Positions 48,791-60,900 of a stretch of 64,000 nucleotides of DNA are shown here, one piece after another. The position numbers were made by a program, and so were the translations under genes. Source of the DNA: Combretum micranthum (lineage: Eukaryota; Streptophyta; Magnoliopsida; Myrtales; Combretaceae); contig JAMXBD010002774.1 of the NCBI GenBank assembly GCA_024138025.1, positions 62,001-126,000 on the forward strand, written 5' to 3'. How positions within the stretch are numbered: the first letter of the stretch is position 1; each line of letters opens with the position of its first letter. A model generated the notes under the pieces. That model saw nothing but the letters and a program-made list of their open reading frames with translations. It was not told the origin of the DNA and searched no databases.

Positions 48791-50217
48791 GAGAGTGAGA
48801 GAAATTTATTTTTTTTTTTTTTGTATTTTTATTAATGAAAAGTAAGATATAAAAGATGTGAAGTTGTATTGGAAATGAAAATTGTAAAAAATAGAGATAT
48901 GGTTTGTGAGAGTAAGTTATAAGAAAAAGTAGAGATAGATAAATAGTGTAGAATAATAATAAATAGTGTAATGTAAAGTCGACATGACAATTTAAGTATC
49001 AATAGTAAGAAAATACACGTATAATTGCGATATTTGATATTTTTAGTTACCGAAAAATTATGAAATTGATATTTTTGAAAATCTTATATTTTTACCAGTC
49101 TAACGGTATATTCGGAATATTTTTACTAATTTGAGCCCCGAGACACGCTTTTTGAAAACTATGTCTGATCGTGCTCAAAACGAATCGCGGTTTAACTAAT
49201 CTGATATTTTAAAGCTTTCATAGGTTATTACGAACTATTCTACATACTAATCTTTTACTTACTTTCTTAGGGTTGCTTAAACGGGAATGTCGGACTTGAA
49301 TGGTTACGTTTGACTAAGGTTTTGTTAACTTTTAGGATTTTGGTTGACTTTCTAATTAGGGTTTAAGCTTAAATGACTACAAGACTTTGGGGGTTTACAA
49401 TAATTTCCTATTAGTTAGAAGAACATGGAAAATGGTAGAGAGAATTTGTAGAGAGGATTTTTGTGGAGTGATTTTGAGAGAGTTTTGGTATGTAAAATAA
49501 GTGCGTGAAAGTAATGAAAGGAGAGGGATATTTATAGAATTTTGTGGAGAAAAAATTAGATGTAATAAAATAAATTAAAAATAAAATAAATAGAGAAAGG
49601 AAGAGAGGGGAGGCACCAGCCATAGAGAAATAGGGAAGGAAAATTAATTAAATTTGTATTTTTATAATAAAAAGTTATTAAGATGTGAAATATCATGGAT
49701 GTGAAGTTGTATTGGAAAAGAAAAAAGTAGGAAATAAGTGTATAGGTAGTAACAAAAGTAGAGATAGATGAATAGTAGAATAGGATAATGAATAGTAAAT
49801 AAGACTAATAATATACCAATAATAAAGAAAATACGCGTATAAATGTGAATCTGTTATTTTTAGCTATCGAAGAATTATAAAACTGATATTTTTGAAATCC
49901 TTTTATTATTATTACGAATCTAACGATATTATCGGAATATGTTACTATTCTGAGCCCTATGACGTGTTTTTCGAGAATTGATCTCATTTGGATCCGAAAT
50001 ACACAAAAAATTAGCGAATCTGATATTTTTAAGCTTCCCTATATTATTACAAATTATTATCCACAATTATCTCAATTCCATTATTTAGGGTCTAAGAGCG
50101 TGGGATTGCCGGATCTAAACACTAGGGTCTGTTGTAGTCTTTGTTGACTTTTAAGATTTTCGGTTGACTTTAATTCTAATGTTTAAGCATAAACTTACAA
50201 AAATTCAAGGGTTTACG

Positions 50218-50764
50218 TATGGTTAAACAAAGAAAAGCACAAAGCCTTGCACAACAGTCACTATACTATCTTTTATGAAAAAATTAATTACTGATACTCC
50301 TTTATTCCATATTGTGTGCATTACACAAAATCAACTTGTAATTGCACAATCAAAACATAATTAGAAAAGAATCAACCCAAAAATTTATTAAGCAAAAAAA
50401 AAAAAAAAAAAAAAAACAGAACAAGAATCAAATTGTAATTCCACTTGAAATTTATTAATCAACAAAATTATAAATATTAACTTGAATATATAATAGCAGA
50501 ACAAAGCCATAAAAAATACACCATAGAAATTAACTTACATTCTCTTCTAAATCATCAATTATGCAAAGAGGATGATCTTCCATAATGCAAGATGTTTCAG
50601 CAAAAAAATAAAATAAAATAAAAAAGCAAAAAAAAAAAAAAAGAATTTCAATACTTTCAATATAGAAGTAAAATATCAATAAAACCCAAAAAAAAAAAAT
50701 GGTCTAATAGTTTTAACTATAAATACCGACTCAAGTTGTTCCAAGATAGGCTCAAGATATATTG
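50218..50764. other. Sequence downstream of the hAT transposase relic
   Basis: AT-rich, with a long A run at about 50394-50416 and shorter ones near 50630 and 50690. No coding motif; it probably corresponds to the 3' flank of the transposase gene. Confidence 0.4.
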
Positions 50765-52803
50765 GTTTACTTGAATTCCTCAACTAGTTTTATCCATAAT
50801 TAGAGATTCAACAAATCTAAGTGTAAGAGCACTACGAAATGAATCAAGCACATGACCTCTAGTGCTAAAAGCGGAATCACTAGCAACTGTAGACACGGGA
50901 ATAGCTAACACATCCCTTGCTATCAAAGCCATTGTTGGGTATTTAGATGCATTTGTTTCCACCAACCTAATATATCAAAGAAGGTACCTTCCTCTCACAA
51001 TCATCATGGAAATATTTTCCAATTCTCTTTTAGAATCCCCACTTCCTTCATCCTCACCATGTTTCATGAACTTATCATCTAGGTATTGGCCAACGTCTTA
51101 ATATTCATCAACCACCATAGATGAGTCCAAATATTGTTGTTCTTCTCTTATTTAGACAATAGATGTAAGTTTGGAAGCACCATAAGATTCAAACAAATTG
51201 TCCAAAACAAGTCTCACCTTTTCTTTTAGTTTGTTTGCAATACCCACACCATGAAATTCACCAACTATATAGTCAACATATTTTAATTTGCATCTAGGAT
51301 CAAGAACTAATGCAACAAATAATAAAAAATAGATATTATCAATATTTTCCCAATATTTGTGATACTTCCTCGTCATCCTAACAGTCATTGCTTTGAAACT
51401 AGGATCTCTACGTTTTTTCAATCATATAAAAATTCATCATGCTAAGAATAAATCTTCTTCATATATTCATTACTAGTAACATGAATTGTACTAGACAAAC
51501 TCAAAGTGGTGTGATAAAAATCTTAAGAAAAGGCAGTAATGATCTAGCATATTCACAATCATTAAACATTGGAGTGCCTTTCTTCATAGTAAGATCCATA
51601 AAATACCTACCATCAGTGATTCTAACAAATCAAAAGATTTTTGAAATTTTAAGGCCGCCTCCAACATTAGGCATGTTAAGTTTCATCTAGTCTTCATAAT
51701 TAAGCACAAATGACCCTTACTGTCAATCTCCTCTTTTTCTACACAATTTTTAAACTTTTGGTTCCTAGAAGGAGAAGATTTCGCATACTTTATTGCATAC
51801 CTAATTCTCATAATAGATTCATTTATTTCACACAAACCATCTTTTATAACTAAATTCAACATATGTGTAGCACATCTCACATGCAAGTGCTCACCCCCAA
51901 GACACTTCTCTTCCAACTATTTAACTTTCTTTTCAAATACTGTAAGCCCAAATCATTTGAGGATGCATTGTCAATAGTTATAGTAGATACCTTATCAATT
52001 CCCCAGTGAAGCAAACACCTCTCAATAGCCATGCCAATTACCTCCACAGAATGACCAGAAATTGGACAAAAAGCAAGAATTCACTTGTGTATTTTCCAAT
52101 CATCATCAATGAAGTATGTAGTGAGACACATATGAGACAAATTCTAAATAGATGTCCATGTATCAGTAGTAAGACAAATTCTTGAGGTCATTTTCTTAAA
52201 ATATTTTTTCAATTTTCCCATTTCCTCCTCATAATTATTGTAGCATTGTCCTCTATAATTGTACGTGAAGGGATTTGAAAAGGTGATTGCATCACTTGAC
52301 AAAATCACGAAACCCCTCATGTTCCACAAAATTAAAAGATAATTCATCAATAATGATCATCCTATCTAGATATCTCCTACATTCTTCTTGATCAAATTCC
52401 AATTACCAAGTAGATTTGCACAATTCCCTTCATTAGATTTAGGTGTAGGTTTAAAAGCTAAAGTTGATTGGCTCTTGTTAACATTATGGATACTTTTTAC
52501 ACCTACTTAGATGATTACCTAAACAACTAGTACCATTAGCAGACATAAATATAAGACACTAAGTGTAATGTTTACATCTATCTCTAGGATCATTGGCATC
52601 ATTATTCTTCTCAAAATGTTCCCAAATCCAAGATGGCTTTCTTTTACGTACCTTTAAATTAGCTATTGAGGGGGAGGAAGTTTTGTTGCATTCCCATCAT
52701 CACTTAAAGGTTAAGAGCTCACATACTCATTACTTTAAGCTTGAGGGACCTCATTTGAAGTAGAGTCTGTTGTTTTTTCATTATCCCTAGTGCTAGACAT
52801 CTA
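50765..52803 (-). pseudogene. hAT transposase relic (BED zinc-finger, RICESLEEPER-like)
   Basis: hAT transposases cut and paste DNA transposons; many were domesticated in plants. Minus-strand order: start ATG at 52803-52801 (MSSTRDNEK); a BED finger (about 52645-52495) with KPSWIWEHFEK, a Cys in DRCKHY, an in-frame stop, then NHLSRC; VCLTTDTWTS-like catalytic start (ICLTTDTWTSI, 52165-52144); LHVRCATHMLNLVIKDGL (about 51880-51830); MTRKYHKYWENI with LVLDPRCKLKYVDY (about 51385-51275); and the C-terminal dimerisation motif YPTMALIARDVLAIPVST, then SAFSTRG (50940-50865). Stops and frame changes separate these blocks, so it is inactive. Neither terminal inverted repeat is certain. Confidence 0.9.
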
Positions 52804-53957
52804 TAACAATATCAAACAAAAAGATATATTAGGTAAACCTAAATTTAGTAAGTGAATCTTGGAAGCATAACAATAAAAAGAAAATTTATGTAATTTTCTT
52901 TATTTATGTAATTACCTAACAATGTTGTTGGGACAATTATTACAAGAAACTTAGATAGACCAGGTAGAGCCCCCTTGTAAAGAGATTTTTTTAACCATTA
53001 AACTATGGAATGAGAAGTGGCAGATTATTGACCTTGGAATAGGTATTATAATATTGTTCTCATAAATTTTAATTCAAATAGCACTAAAACTATTATTTAT
53101 ATAAAATTTTCTTAGAAACTCTCTTGAAAGTCACTAATGTTGGTCCCACTTTTACAATTAAGAAAAGGGGTTTAATTGATTATAACCAAAATATGAAATA
53201 TTAAGCCTTTAAAATTTAAGATCCCCTTTGAGTTGAACACGTGAAAACAAGTTTAGCAATTATAGCAAAATTGAAAATGTGAGGAATCAAAAGAGTAGGG
53301 AAGAGTAGCTAAGCCAACAATATATAGTGATTATACCTTATGCATCACTCCACTCTTTCAGCTCTAAGTCGAAGATCATGTAATCTACACAGGTATGTTC
53401 CACTAATCTAATTAAAACAATTTACAAGATAGTACAATTCACTATGCTCGATTTTCATAGCTTTCCTCAAATTAAATTCGATACTACAAAAGCCTAATCT
53501 TGTAAACTAAAAAGCTAGAAGGCTACAACAAGTTCCTTTATCAACAAAAAAATGAGCAAAAGCAATAAAGTTGTAGTAAGAAATTGAGTACATAGATTAG
53601 TTAAAAGAATTTGAGTGAGAGAAATTGAGTTCTTGTTGTAGCATATTTATTCTTCTTTTGCTTATCTGTCTTGTAATATATTTAAAGGAAGCTTTAGGAT
53701 ATCATATTCAGATCTTCAACGTCTCAAAAATTTGTTGCAGGTTGTGAATAAGCTTTTCCTTGTTTTTAGCGGGTTGATATCTTGAGTATCTTTTTGAATG
53801 ATGTCTTGAAATAAATATGAAAATGAATTATGTTATATACTTGGATAAAACCATAATAGCTTATGCTCGTTACTTGATATTTATCCTTAAAATCCACCCA
53901 ACATAAATCGTGAAATACATGACATTTATCTTTCATTTATCATGTAAAAGATCATCA
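52804..53957. other. No gene recognised; 5' flank of the hAT relic and beyond
   Basis: AT-rich. It should contain the right-hand end of the hAT element, but no inverted repeat matching 28311 was seen. The boundary to the copia element's left side is also not visible. Confidence 0.35.
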
Positions 53958-54156
53958 AGGCCTCAACTGTTATAAACTTCATCTTCATCCAGGCCTCAAC
54001 TGTCATAAACTTTATCGAGTCGTCTAGGCCTCGACTATCATAGACTTTATCGAGTCATCAAAGCCTCGACTATCATAAACTTCATCTTTTTCCAGGCCTC
54101 AACTGACATAGAATTCATTGAGTCATTTAGGCCTCGATTGTCATAGCCTTCATCGC
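53958..54156. repeat. Tandem repeat of 33-35 bp, six units
   Basis: Units start AGGCCTCAACTG or AGGCCTCGACTA and continue TCATAAACTT, with alternating tails CATCTTCATCC and ATCGAGTCATC. Unit lengths are 33 or 35 bp. The word CCTCGACT also occurs in the Athila-like U3 at 15073-15084. Confidence 0.88.
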
Positions 54157-55019
54157 ATAAAAAATAAATAGAACAACTCAGCTCATATTTATCTTGAAGC
54201 TCTTGAACATTAAACATGATCCAATTTTTGAATCCCCATGTGCTTTGTTGATCTGAATATCTAGGATAGATAACGTCTTAATAATACTGATATAATATTT
54301 GCAGCATCAATTAATCAAAATTGTTGAACACGACATTGCAACATTTCTTATAAAAAATTTGTTCATCTTGATATAATCCCCATGGATTGTAATCCAACTT
54401 AGTAGAACATATGAATACATTATGTAAATGTACTCATATTTTAGAGCTAGGTCTTGAAAATCCATTAACCATTAAATGAAGAGAGCTTATCATTTTGTAC
54501 TTGAAGTCAATGAACACATCGACCTTTTGGAGTACCTTCGGGGCTGAATTTACGCTTATTTTGTTCTTCTAGCACAGTCACTAGATTTTTTTCCGGATTG
54601 AACTTACTAAATATTGAACATTCTGTATAAGCTTTTGGATAACCTGATGTTATTCATCATTGTATCTTTTCCATTCAAAAATCTACATCCTTAATAATTT
54701 AATTAGTTCTTTTTTTCTTATTTTGTTACCATAAAAACTTTCTTTTAGAGAATATATTCTCCTCCTTTTTTACGATAACAAAACCTTTCTCTACATATAG
54801 AAAAAAAAAAATATGATACCAACTCCCAACATTCATTTTTCATCATCACATTAATCATCATACTAACTATCTCTCTCTTTTGTTACTAGCAAAACATGTA
54901 ATAAAATGATCAAGACATTAAAATTTTATGACAAACATTATAATTCAAACAGTTCATTACATCACAGATTGAATTTTTCAAATAGAAGATAAACAAAACA
55001 AAATCATTTCTTTTCGATC
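54157..55019. other. No gene recognised; probably 3' region of the copia element
   Basis: AT-rich, no motif. The 3' LTR of the minus-strand copia element should lie at or left of here, but its second copy is outside the window, so no end can be fixed. Confidence 0.35.
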
Positions 55020-56843
55020 CCTTAGTGGATTTCCTTGCATCCATCTTTTGACGTCTTCTATAATTTTAAGGAAAAAAGTGATTTTGCAAAGAAAGACAAT
55101 AAGGATTGAACGGCTTCAATGATATTATGACTCGATAGGGCAGGAGGAGCATACTTCTAAAGATTTTTAAGAGCATCAAGAGGAAGAAAAGGAACAAGAC
55201 TGAGGTCATTGCAGGTTGGTTCATATGGCTTCTTGGTTAAGGAACAAAAACTTTTCTCAGATGTCTTAGTTGATACAATTTCAGGAATTTGTTCTCCTTT
55301 GTTGAGGAGGTGAAAAACCATTTGATTCCATATGAGCTATAGCGTTTCATATCAAGTTTGAATGATTCAAACTTTTCTTCCACTATTTTGGAAATAAAAC
55401 TTTCAAAATATGGTGTGGAGGATCCAGTTAGTCTTTCAAAGACCCTAGGTATTTCTTCCTTATCACTGTCAGAACTTCAATCAACTTTAGCATCCTCATT
55501 AATTCTAAATTGGCCTCCGGTCATTGGACAAAAAACCTTTCTTTTCCTTCTAAGACATAGGTTCCTTGCCAAGCCTATGCTTTGAATCTTTCTCTTTATT
55601 GCAAAGATCTAGAGAACCTTATAATTTTTCCTTACCCTTCCCCTCAATCTTTGCAATAACTAATTTCTAGTCAATCTTCTTCCTATGTTTTTTTATGCAA
55701 ATAAATTCCTCCATCGATAGAATACCAAAATTTCTTGTATGGTTTAATATACATATGTTCGAAATTCTTCTCTCCAATCCTTTTAAGACTAACAGGAAAC
55801 TTAACATCTTTGTAACTTTTATTTTCTTGAACTTGAATAGTTCTATCAACAAACTTCCATACAACTTAAATTCTTTGTCTCTCCATATTTGTTTGATATC
55901 CCTCTAGGTAAATCAATTTTGTTCCTTTAATTATAGCTAGAACTATCAAACCATCTTCCTTAGTCACTGTAGTGGAAGTACCTCTTCTTAGAAAAATACA
56001 TTCGAACATAACTTTATGCAAAATGCATATTAACAAATCAAACCCATGGACAAAAACATCTTCATTAGGAAATTCACCTACTCCATCATTCAAAATTGCA
56101 GAAAGACCATTTCTTTTTAAAGAAACATATTTATTGTCCTCCTTGTAATCCTCCAGTCCAAAACAATGTATAAGATCTCTTTGAGAGATATCTATCCTTG
56201 TTTCCCTAACTGATGACATTAGTCTATCCCTACCAAGATAAGTCAAATTATTATAGAATTCATCTACCATCTCTCCTACCACTTCTCCAGTTAAACCACA
56301 CAATTTTCTACATCCTAACCTATCTAACTAGTCATTCCAATGAAATCCATTTTGTTAGAAATATTTGAAATCAATGAATGAGCAGTCATGGATTTTTACA
56401 TTTTCAGACGAAACCTTAGGAACAAACTCCTTATTATTGTTTGTTCTTGTCCTCTTAGGTTTCGATTGTCCTTTTGTAATTCTTAGATTTTATTTACATT
56501 TCTTTGAAAATCTTTTGTTGACTTGATATGCTTTTCCTTCACAAAGGTTCTGGTGTTGGTTTTAGTTCTCTACCAGATGATCTATTTCTTTGAACAAACT
56601 CCATGGCTATTTCTTCTTTATTCGTGGTCGATCTTTTTGAAATTTCCTTATGTGTCCTACTACCATGACCAGAGTCTTAAACTAGTTTTGACTTGATTTC
56701 TCATACCCTAGGGGATGGATATCAAGAACATTGAGATTAGAAGGGTTCAGATTCTATAGGTTCATCTTGAATCATTATAGGTTCAAAGGATATAACAGTT
56801 TTGAAGTTTTTATTAGAAAGACGAAGCGTTGTCTTGGAGCCAT
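55020..56843 (-). pseudogene. Envelope-like ORF downstream of copia pol (relic)
   Basis: Located after the pol remnants of the minus-strand copia element, where some plant copia elements (Sirevirus group) carry an envelope-like gene of unknown function. A possible start ATG is at 56843 (MAPRQRF). The best block, 56303-55866, reads VDEFYNNLTYLGRDR, ISQRDLIHCFGLEDYKEDNKY, VFVHGFDLLICILHKVMFECIFLRRG, EDGLIVLAIIKGTKLIYLEGY; it fits the pattern annotated as envelope-like or putative plant transposon protein (FYANL, a sequence like SPxxIN, then LHxIxxxxxxPRRG). More disrupted coding follows to a stop near 55020 (KPYEPTCNDLSLVP at about 55230). Stops and frameshifts are frequent. No protein of an infectious virus is implied. 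Confidence 0.62.
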
Positions 56844-57049
56844 AGAGAAGGTGTGAAAACTTTGAGAGAAAAGAGGTAAAGATCGATGGATGTTTTTGAA
56901 AAATCACGAGACGGCATATATATAATGGAAGATAAATTTGCATGAATTTTTACAAACCAAACGTATCTATTTATATATGAGACATATCAATCAATAAAAC
57001 AAACAACATAAACCAATTTCATTTCTAGTATATTCAAAATGAACCTTCT

Positions 57050-57999
57050 CTAAAGGTTTTGTAAATATATCTGCAAATTGATTATCTATAGATAGTTATT
57101 CAACAACATATTATCATTATTAACATGATCGCTTATAAAGTGATGTCAAATTTCTATGTGCTTAGATCTAGAATGTTGTACTGGATTTTTTGTTAAATAA
57201 ATTGCACTTGTATTATCACATTTAATTGGAATATTTTTATATGATAAACCATAATTTGTAATTCTTATTTAATACAAAGCATTTGAGCACAACAGTTACC
57301 AATAGAGACATATTCAGCTTTAGTTATAGAAAAAGCAACTGAATTTTGTTTCTTGGAAGACCAAGATATTAGTTTTTCACCCAATAATTAACAAGTACCT
57401 GATATACTTTTTTTTATCTATTTTGCATCATACATAATCAACATCTGAATATCTTATGAGTTCAAATTTTTTATTCTTAGGATACCAGATTCCTAATTTA
57501 GCAGTATTAGATAGACACTTGAAAATTCTTTTAACAACAGATAAATGTGTTTCAGTTGATGCACTTTGAATTATAGCACATAAGCACACACTAAACAGAA
57601 TATTAGGTCTTGATGTAGTTAAATAGAGTAAAGAACCAATAAGACTTCTATATAATTTATCGTTTACATTTTGCCCATTTGAATCAAGATCTAACCTTAT
57701 TGAAGTATTCCCGAGTGTGATTGCTCCTTTGCATCCTTCATAACCAAACTTCTTTAAGATTTTCTATTATACTTTTCTTGATGGATAAAAATCTCATTTT
57801 TAGTTTGCTTAATTTGTAGCTCAAGAAAAAATGTCAATTCACCCATCATTGACATTTCAAATTCTACCTGCATTTTCCTTGCAAAATCTTGACAATACAT
57901 TTCATTAGTAGAACTAAATATAATATCGTCTACATATATTTGCACAACTAAGATATCTTGATTATATGTCTTTAAAAACAAGGTTATGTCAATAGTTCC
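57050..57999 (-). pseudogene. Ty1/copia RT C-terminus and RNase H, interrupted by solo LTR D
   Basis: Read from 57994 leftward: IDITLFLK, LVVQIYVDDIIFSSTN (YVDD is the copia RT active site, about 57940), FARKMQVEFEMSMMGELTFFLELQI, then RNase H with GSLLYLTTSRPNI (about 57650), THLSVVKRI, WYPKN, YSDVDY, ISWSSKKQNSVAFSITKAEYVSI and CDNTSAIYLTKNPVQHSRSKHIEI (about 57175). These are standard copia motifs in the right order. Numerous stops make it dead. The 5' half of RT is on the other side of LTR D, at 62733. Confidence 0.92.
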
Positions 58000-60900
58000 T
58001 GTTATGAACTTAAAAAGGAGCCTAGGAGAATAACCTGTAATTATCATATTACGTGTGCACCCACGATATGAGAACCGTCTTACAAGTTAGAGCTTGCAGA
58101 ACTCTACCTAATAATTTCTTTACAAACTTCTAACATATAAATACATTTGTGATAGATAAAGGAAATCCAATTTCCTACAATTCACCAAGACCACAGAGAA
58201 TCGGTATCCCCCACCAAATAGTAAAATAGAATAGATTATCTACATTTTACAAATTTCAAACTATTATACAACTAATCTAATATAAATTCTAAGTTTATCT
58301 CACACATCACCAAAGCTCAAAGAAATAAACATGATATCTAATCCTTATTCTAATTTTGTATTTCCAACTCTCTATCTTAAAGAAATCTTCTCCACACAGG
58401 CTTAACCCATTCCCAAAGCTTTAGTTATTCTTGCACAAAAACTATAGGGCATGAGCTAAACCAAAGCTCAGTGGATAACATAACCAAATCACTCATAAAA
58501 CAAATATTAAACAAGTTTAATTAACAAACATATGTAATGTAGCACTCAATCATATGTTATGCAAAGTTTGAATGACTGAAATCCAAATCAATTGAGAATT
58601 ACACCCTCTCTTAAGGATTGAAGGACTAGCTCAAGTCATTCATGCCTAAGAGAACTATGAACTAAAGAAGAGGGGGGGGGGGGGGGGGGGGGGGGGGGTT
58701 GGTGTGGTGGTGTTCTTTCTCTCGTTTTATAGCTTTCTCAGCTCATGGCTTTCACACATATATACATTATTAACATAAGCTCAAACCTCCCCTTAAAAAT
58801 AACTAAGGAGAGAGGATTTTCTTTGGAATACATTTTATATAAATGTAGTCTCTACCTTCTCCTTAGAAAGAACTAAGGAGGGGGGACTTCTTTTGAAATT
58901 CATTTTATGCTTGCATTTATATACACATACTACCAACATATCCCCACTTGACCTTAGAACCACAAAACCTCCTTAGGTACTAACATTCCATGACCAATAC
59001 CTACATAGGCGACATCCTTATGTGCCAAGTAGTTCCTAAGATATTGACAACCCTACGGTATCCAATTAGAGAAAAAGATCCCCTAACTTCACTTAGGACT
59101 GCCATAGAATCGACATGTTAATACATGATATGAATACTATGCTAATGCAAGTATGCTATCGTGCAATGCATGTTCATTTCATTTAATTAGATAACCAAAT
59201 AGCATTAAGTTCATTTATTAAATTAACCATTCGATAACAAACACTCATCAATAACAATAACTTAAATATTTCAAACAATGTGTAATCTCTTTTAAATCAA
59301 TGGATCATCAATTAAAACAATCACTATGTGGCACACGACCACCCAAATCCCCATACATGGCCAATTAAGTTTAATTATTATCTATTCTTCTATATTACAC
59401 ACACAAACAAAGTGATGAGTTTAATGTTACCCACCTATCATCCTAGCCAAGCCATTAAACCTTCAGAGGAGATCCAAGGATTATTTTGTTCATTATGAAA
59501 AGGAAATAATAAGCATTCATTACTTTTCTTAGTTATCCTAATAAAATTTAGCATTTACATCTATTTTTAACAAATATATACTTGAAACATCATATTCCTT
59601 TTATTCTTTAAAGGCTAACAACATACAATCATATCTAAGCTAGTTTTAAGTTAAGTTTATTTTAGCTTAACTTAATCAAGTTGACTAGATTCAACCACTC
59701 AATCCAATTATTGAACTATACCCAAAGTCCATATTAAACTCAACTTTATTATTAAGTCATATTCACTTACAACACTAAAACATTGTTATATATTCTATAA
59801 GATTCTAATCTAATTCTACTATGTCTATCTAGATCATATTTATTAAGTTCATTTTAGAAATAATCATTTAATTCAAGGCATTTATAATCATTAAGTCTAT
59901 TTATTTATTCTACATTTCAAGTTACTTCAATATAAACATATCTTAACTTAATTAAGTTAGTTAAATTTAGTAGATCCAATTCATTTTAACTCATTTTAAC
60001 TTATTAAAGTTTATTAAGCCATGTTGATTTTAAGCTTGCTAAGTTCATTCTATAAACTCGAGTTTATGTTAAACCAAAATAGTTACTAAAACCATTAATT
60101 CAATTACCTCAATCCTAATTTTGTCAACACTACCTATCATGCCTATTATTCATCATTCATTTATTCATTTTAGTTTAATGAAGATCACTAGGTCAAGTAG
60201 AGCTTAGATGTATTACTACTTTATTTTATATCTAAGATTCATGTTAACTTAAGTCTATGTTAACTTAATTTAAACTAAGTTAATTAGAATTAATCATTCA
60301 ATCAAGCTACTAAATCCTATTCACTTATCTTACTAAATCTTTATCATGTAGCTATTAAATCCTTAATTAATCTAGTTCATTTTAATTTATTTAGATTCAT
60401 TAAGTCAAATTAGACTTAGGTTACTTAACTAAATTCATTTTATACTTTGAAAATCATGATAACTCAAATAAATTAATATACCTATTAATCACTTAACCCA
60501 TTTTTAATTATATACTACCAATATATCAAATCTATTAGTCATTATTCCTTTAATCTTTTTTTTTCTTTCTTTTTTTTTTTTAACTAGGCGGAATCCGAGT
60601 ACATGGCTTGCTACATGGTCGTGCTAGCCTACACCGGTATAGGCACATGCATGCCCGTGCACACGAGAACAATTCAAACCAAAGGCTATAACGGCCTCTC
60701 ATATGTCTCCGTTTAGGTCATCAAGGGCATGAGCACAGGCCGTGCTACCTTGTTTTCCCTTGTCACAAATTTCTTCCAATTCTTTTGCATCTTTTTATCA
60801 ATATTTTACACATCCAACTCAACTACAACACCATATAAGCAACATACAACTCATATTCACAATATTTAACACTTCTCAACTACTTAGGTTTTAACTTTCA

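Larger units (their letters stand above)
32359..49399 (-). mobile_element. Solo LTR B, nested in A and split by element C
   Basis: Begins TGTCACGCCCC and ends GGGGGTTTACA. A perfect duplication ATAAT is at 32354-32358 and 49400-49404. B's own sequence is 32359-35097 plus 48796-49399, about 3.34 kb, with no coding region. TATAAATA lies at 34998-34991, about 700 bp from the sense start once C is removed, then a donor-like AG|GTAATA at 34884. A partial inverted repeat copy is at 33598-33626. Confidence 0.92.
29511..50217 (-). mobile_element. Solo LTR A, outermost of the right nest, split by B and C
   Basis: Begins TGTCATGCCC at 29511; the far end reads GGGTTTACG at 50217, with the last base changed from the usual A. 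A's own sequence is 29511-32358 plus 49405-50217, about 3.66 kb, the expected length. Flanking words TGAGG and TATGG agree at only 3 of 5 positions, in keeping with an old insertion. TATAAATA is at 49536-49529, 681 bp from the sense start. A degenerate copy of the inverted repeat is at 30814-30842. The donor position carries AG|GAAATT, a lost GT. The nesting order makes it older than B and C. Confidence 0.78.

Noticed and set aside
52925..53140. Possible small insertion near TGTTGTTGGGAC
   Set aside because: No matching inverted ends or target duplication could be found.
57900..58080. LTR D start at 58036 (TGTAATTATC)
   Set aside because: That gives flanking words TAACC and GTTCC, which do not match. 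A start at 58000 gives an exact GTTCC duplication and restores the RT reading.
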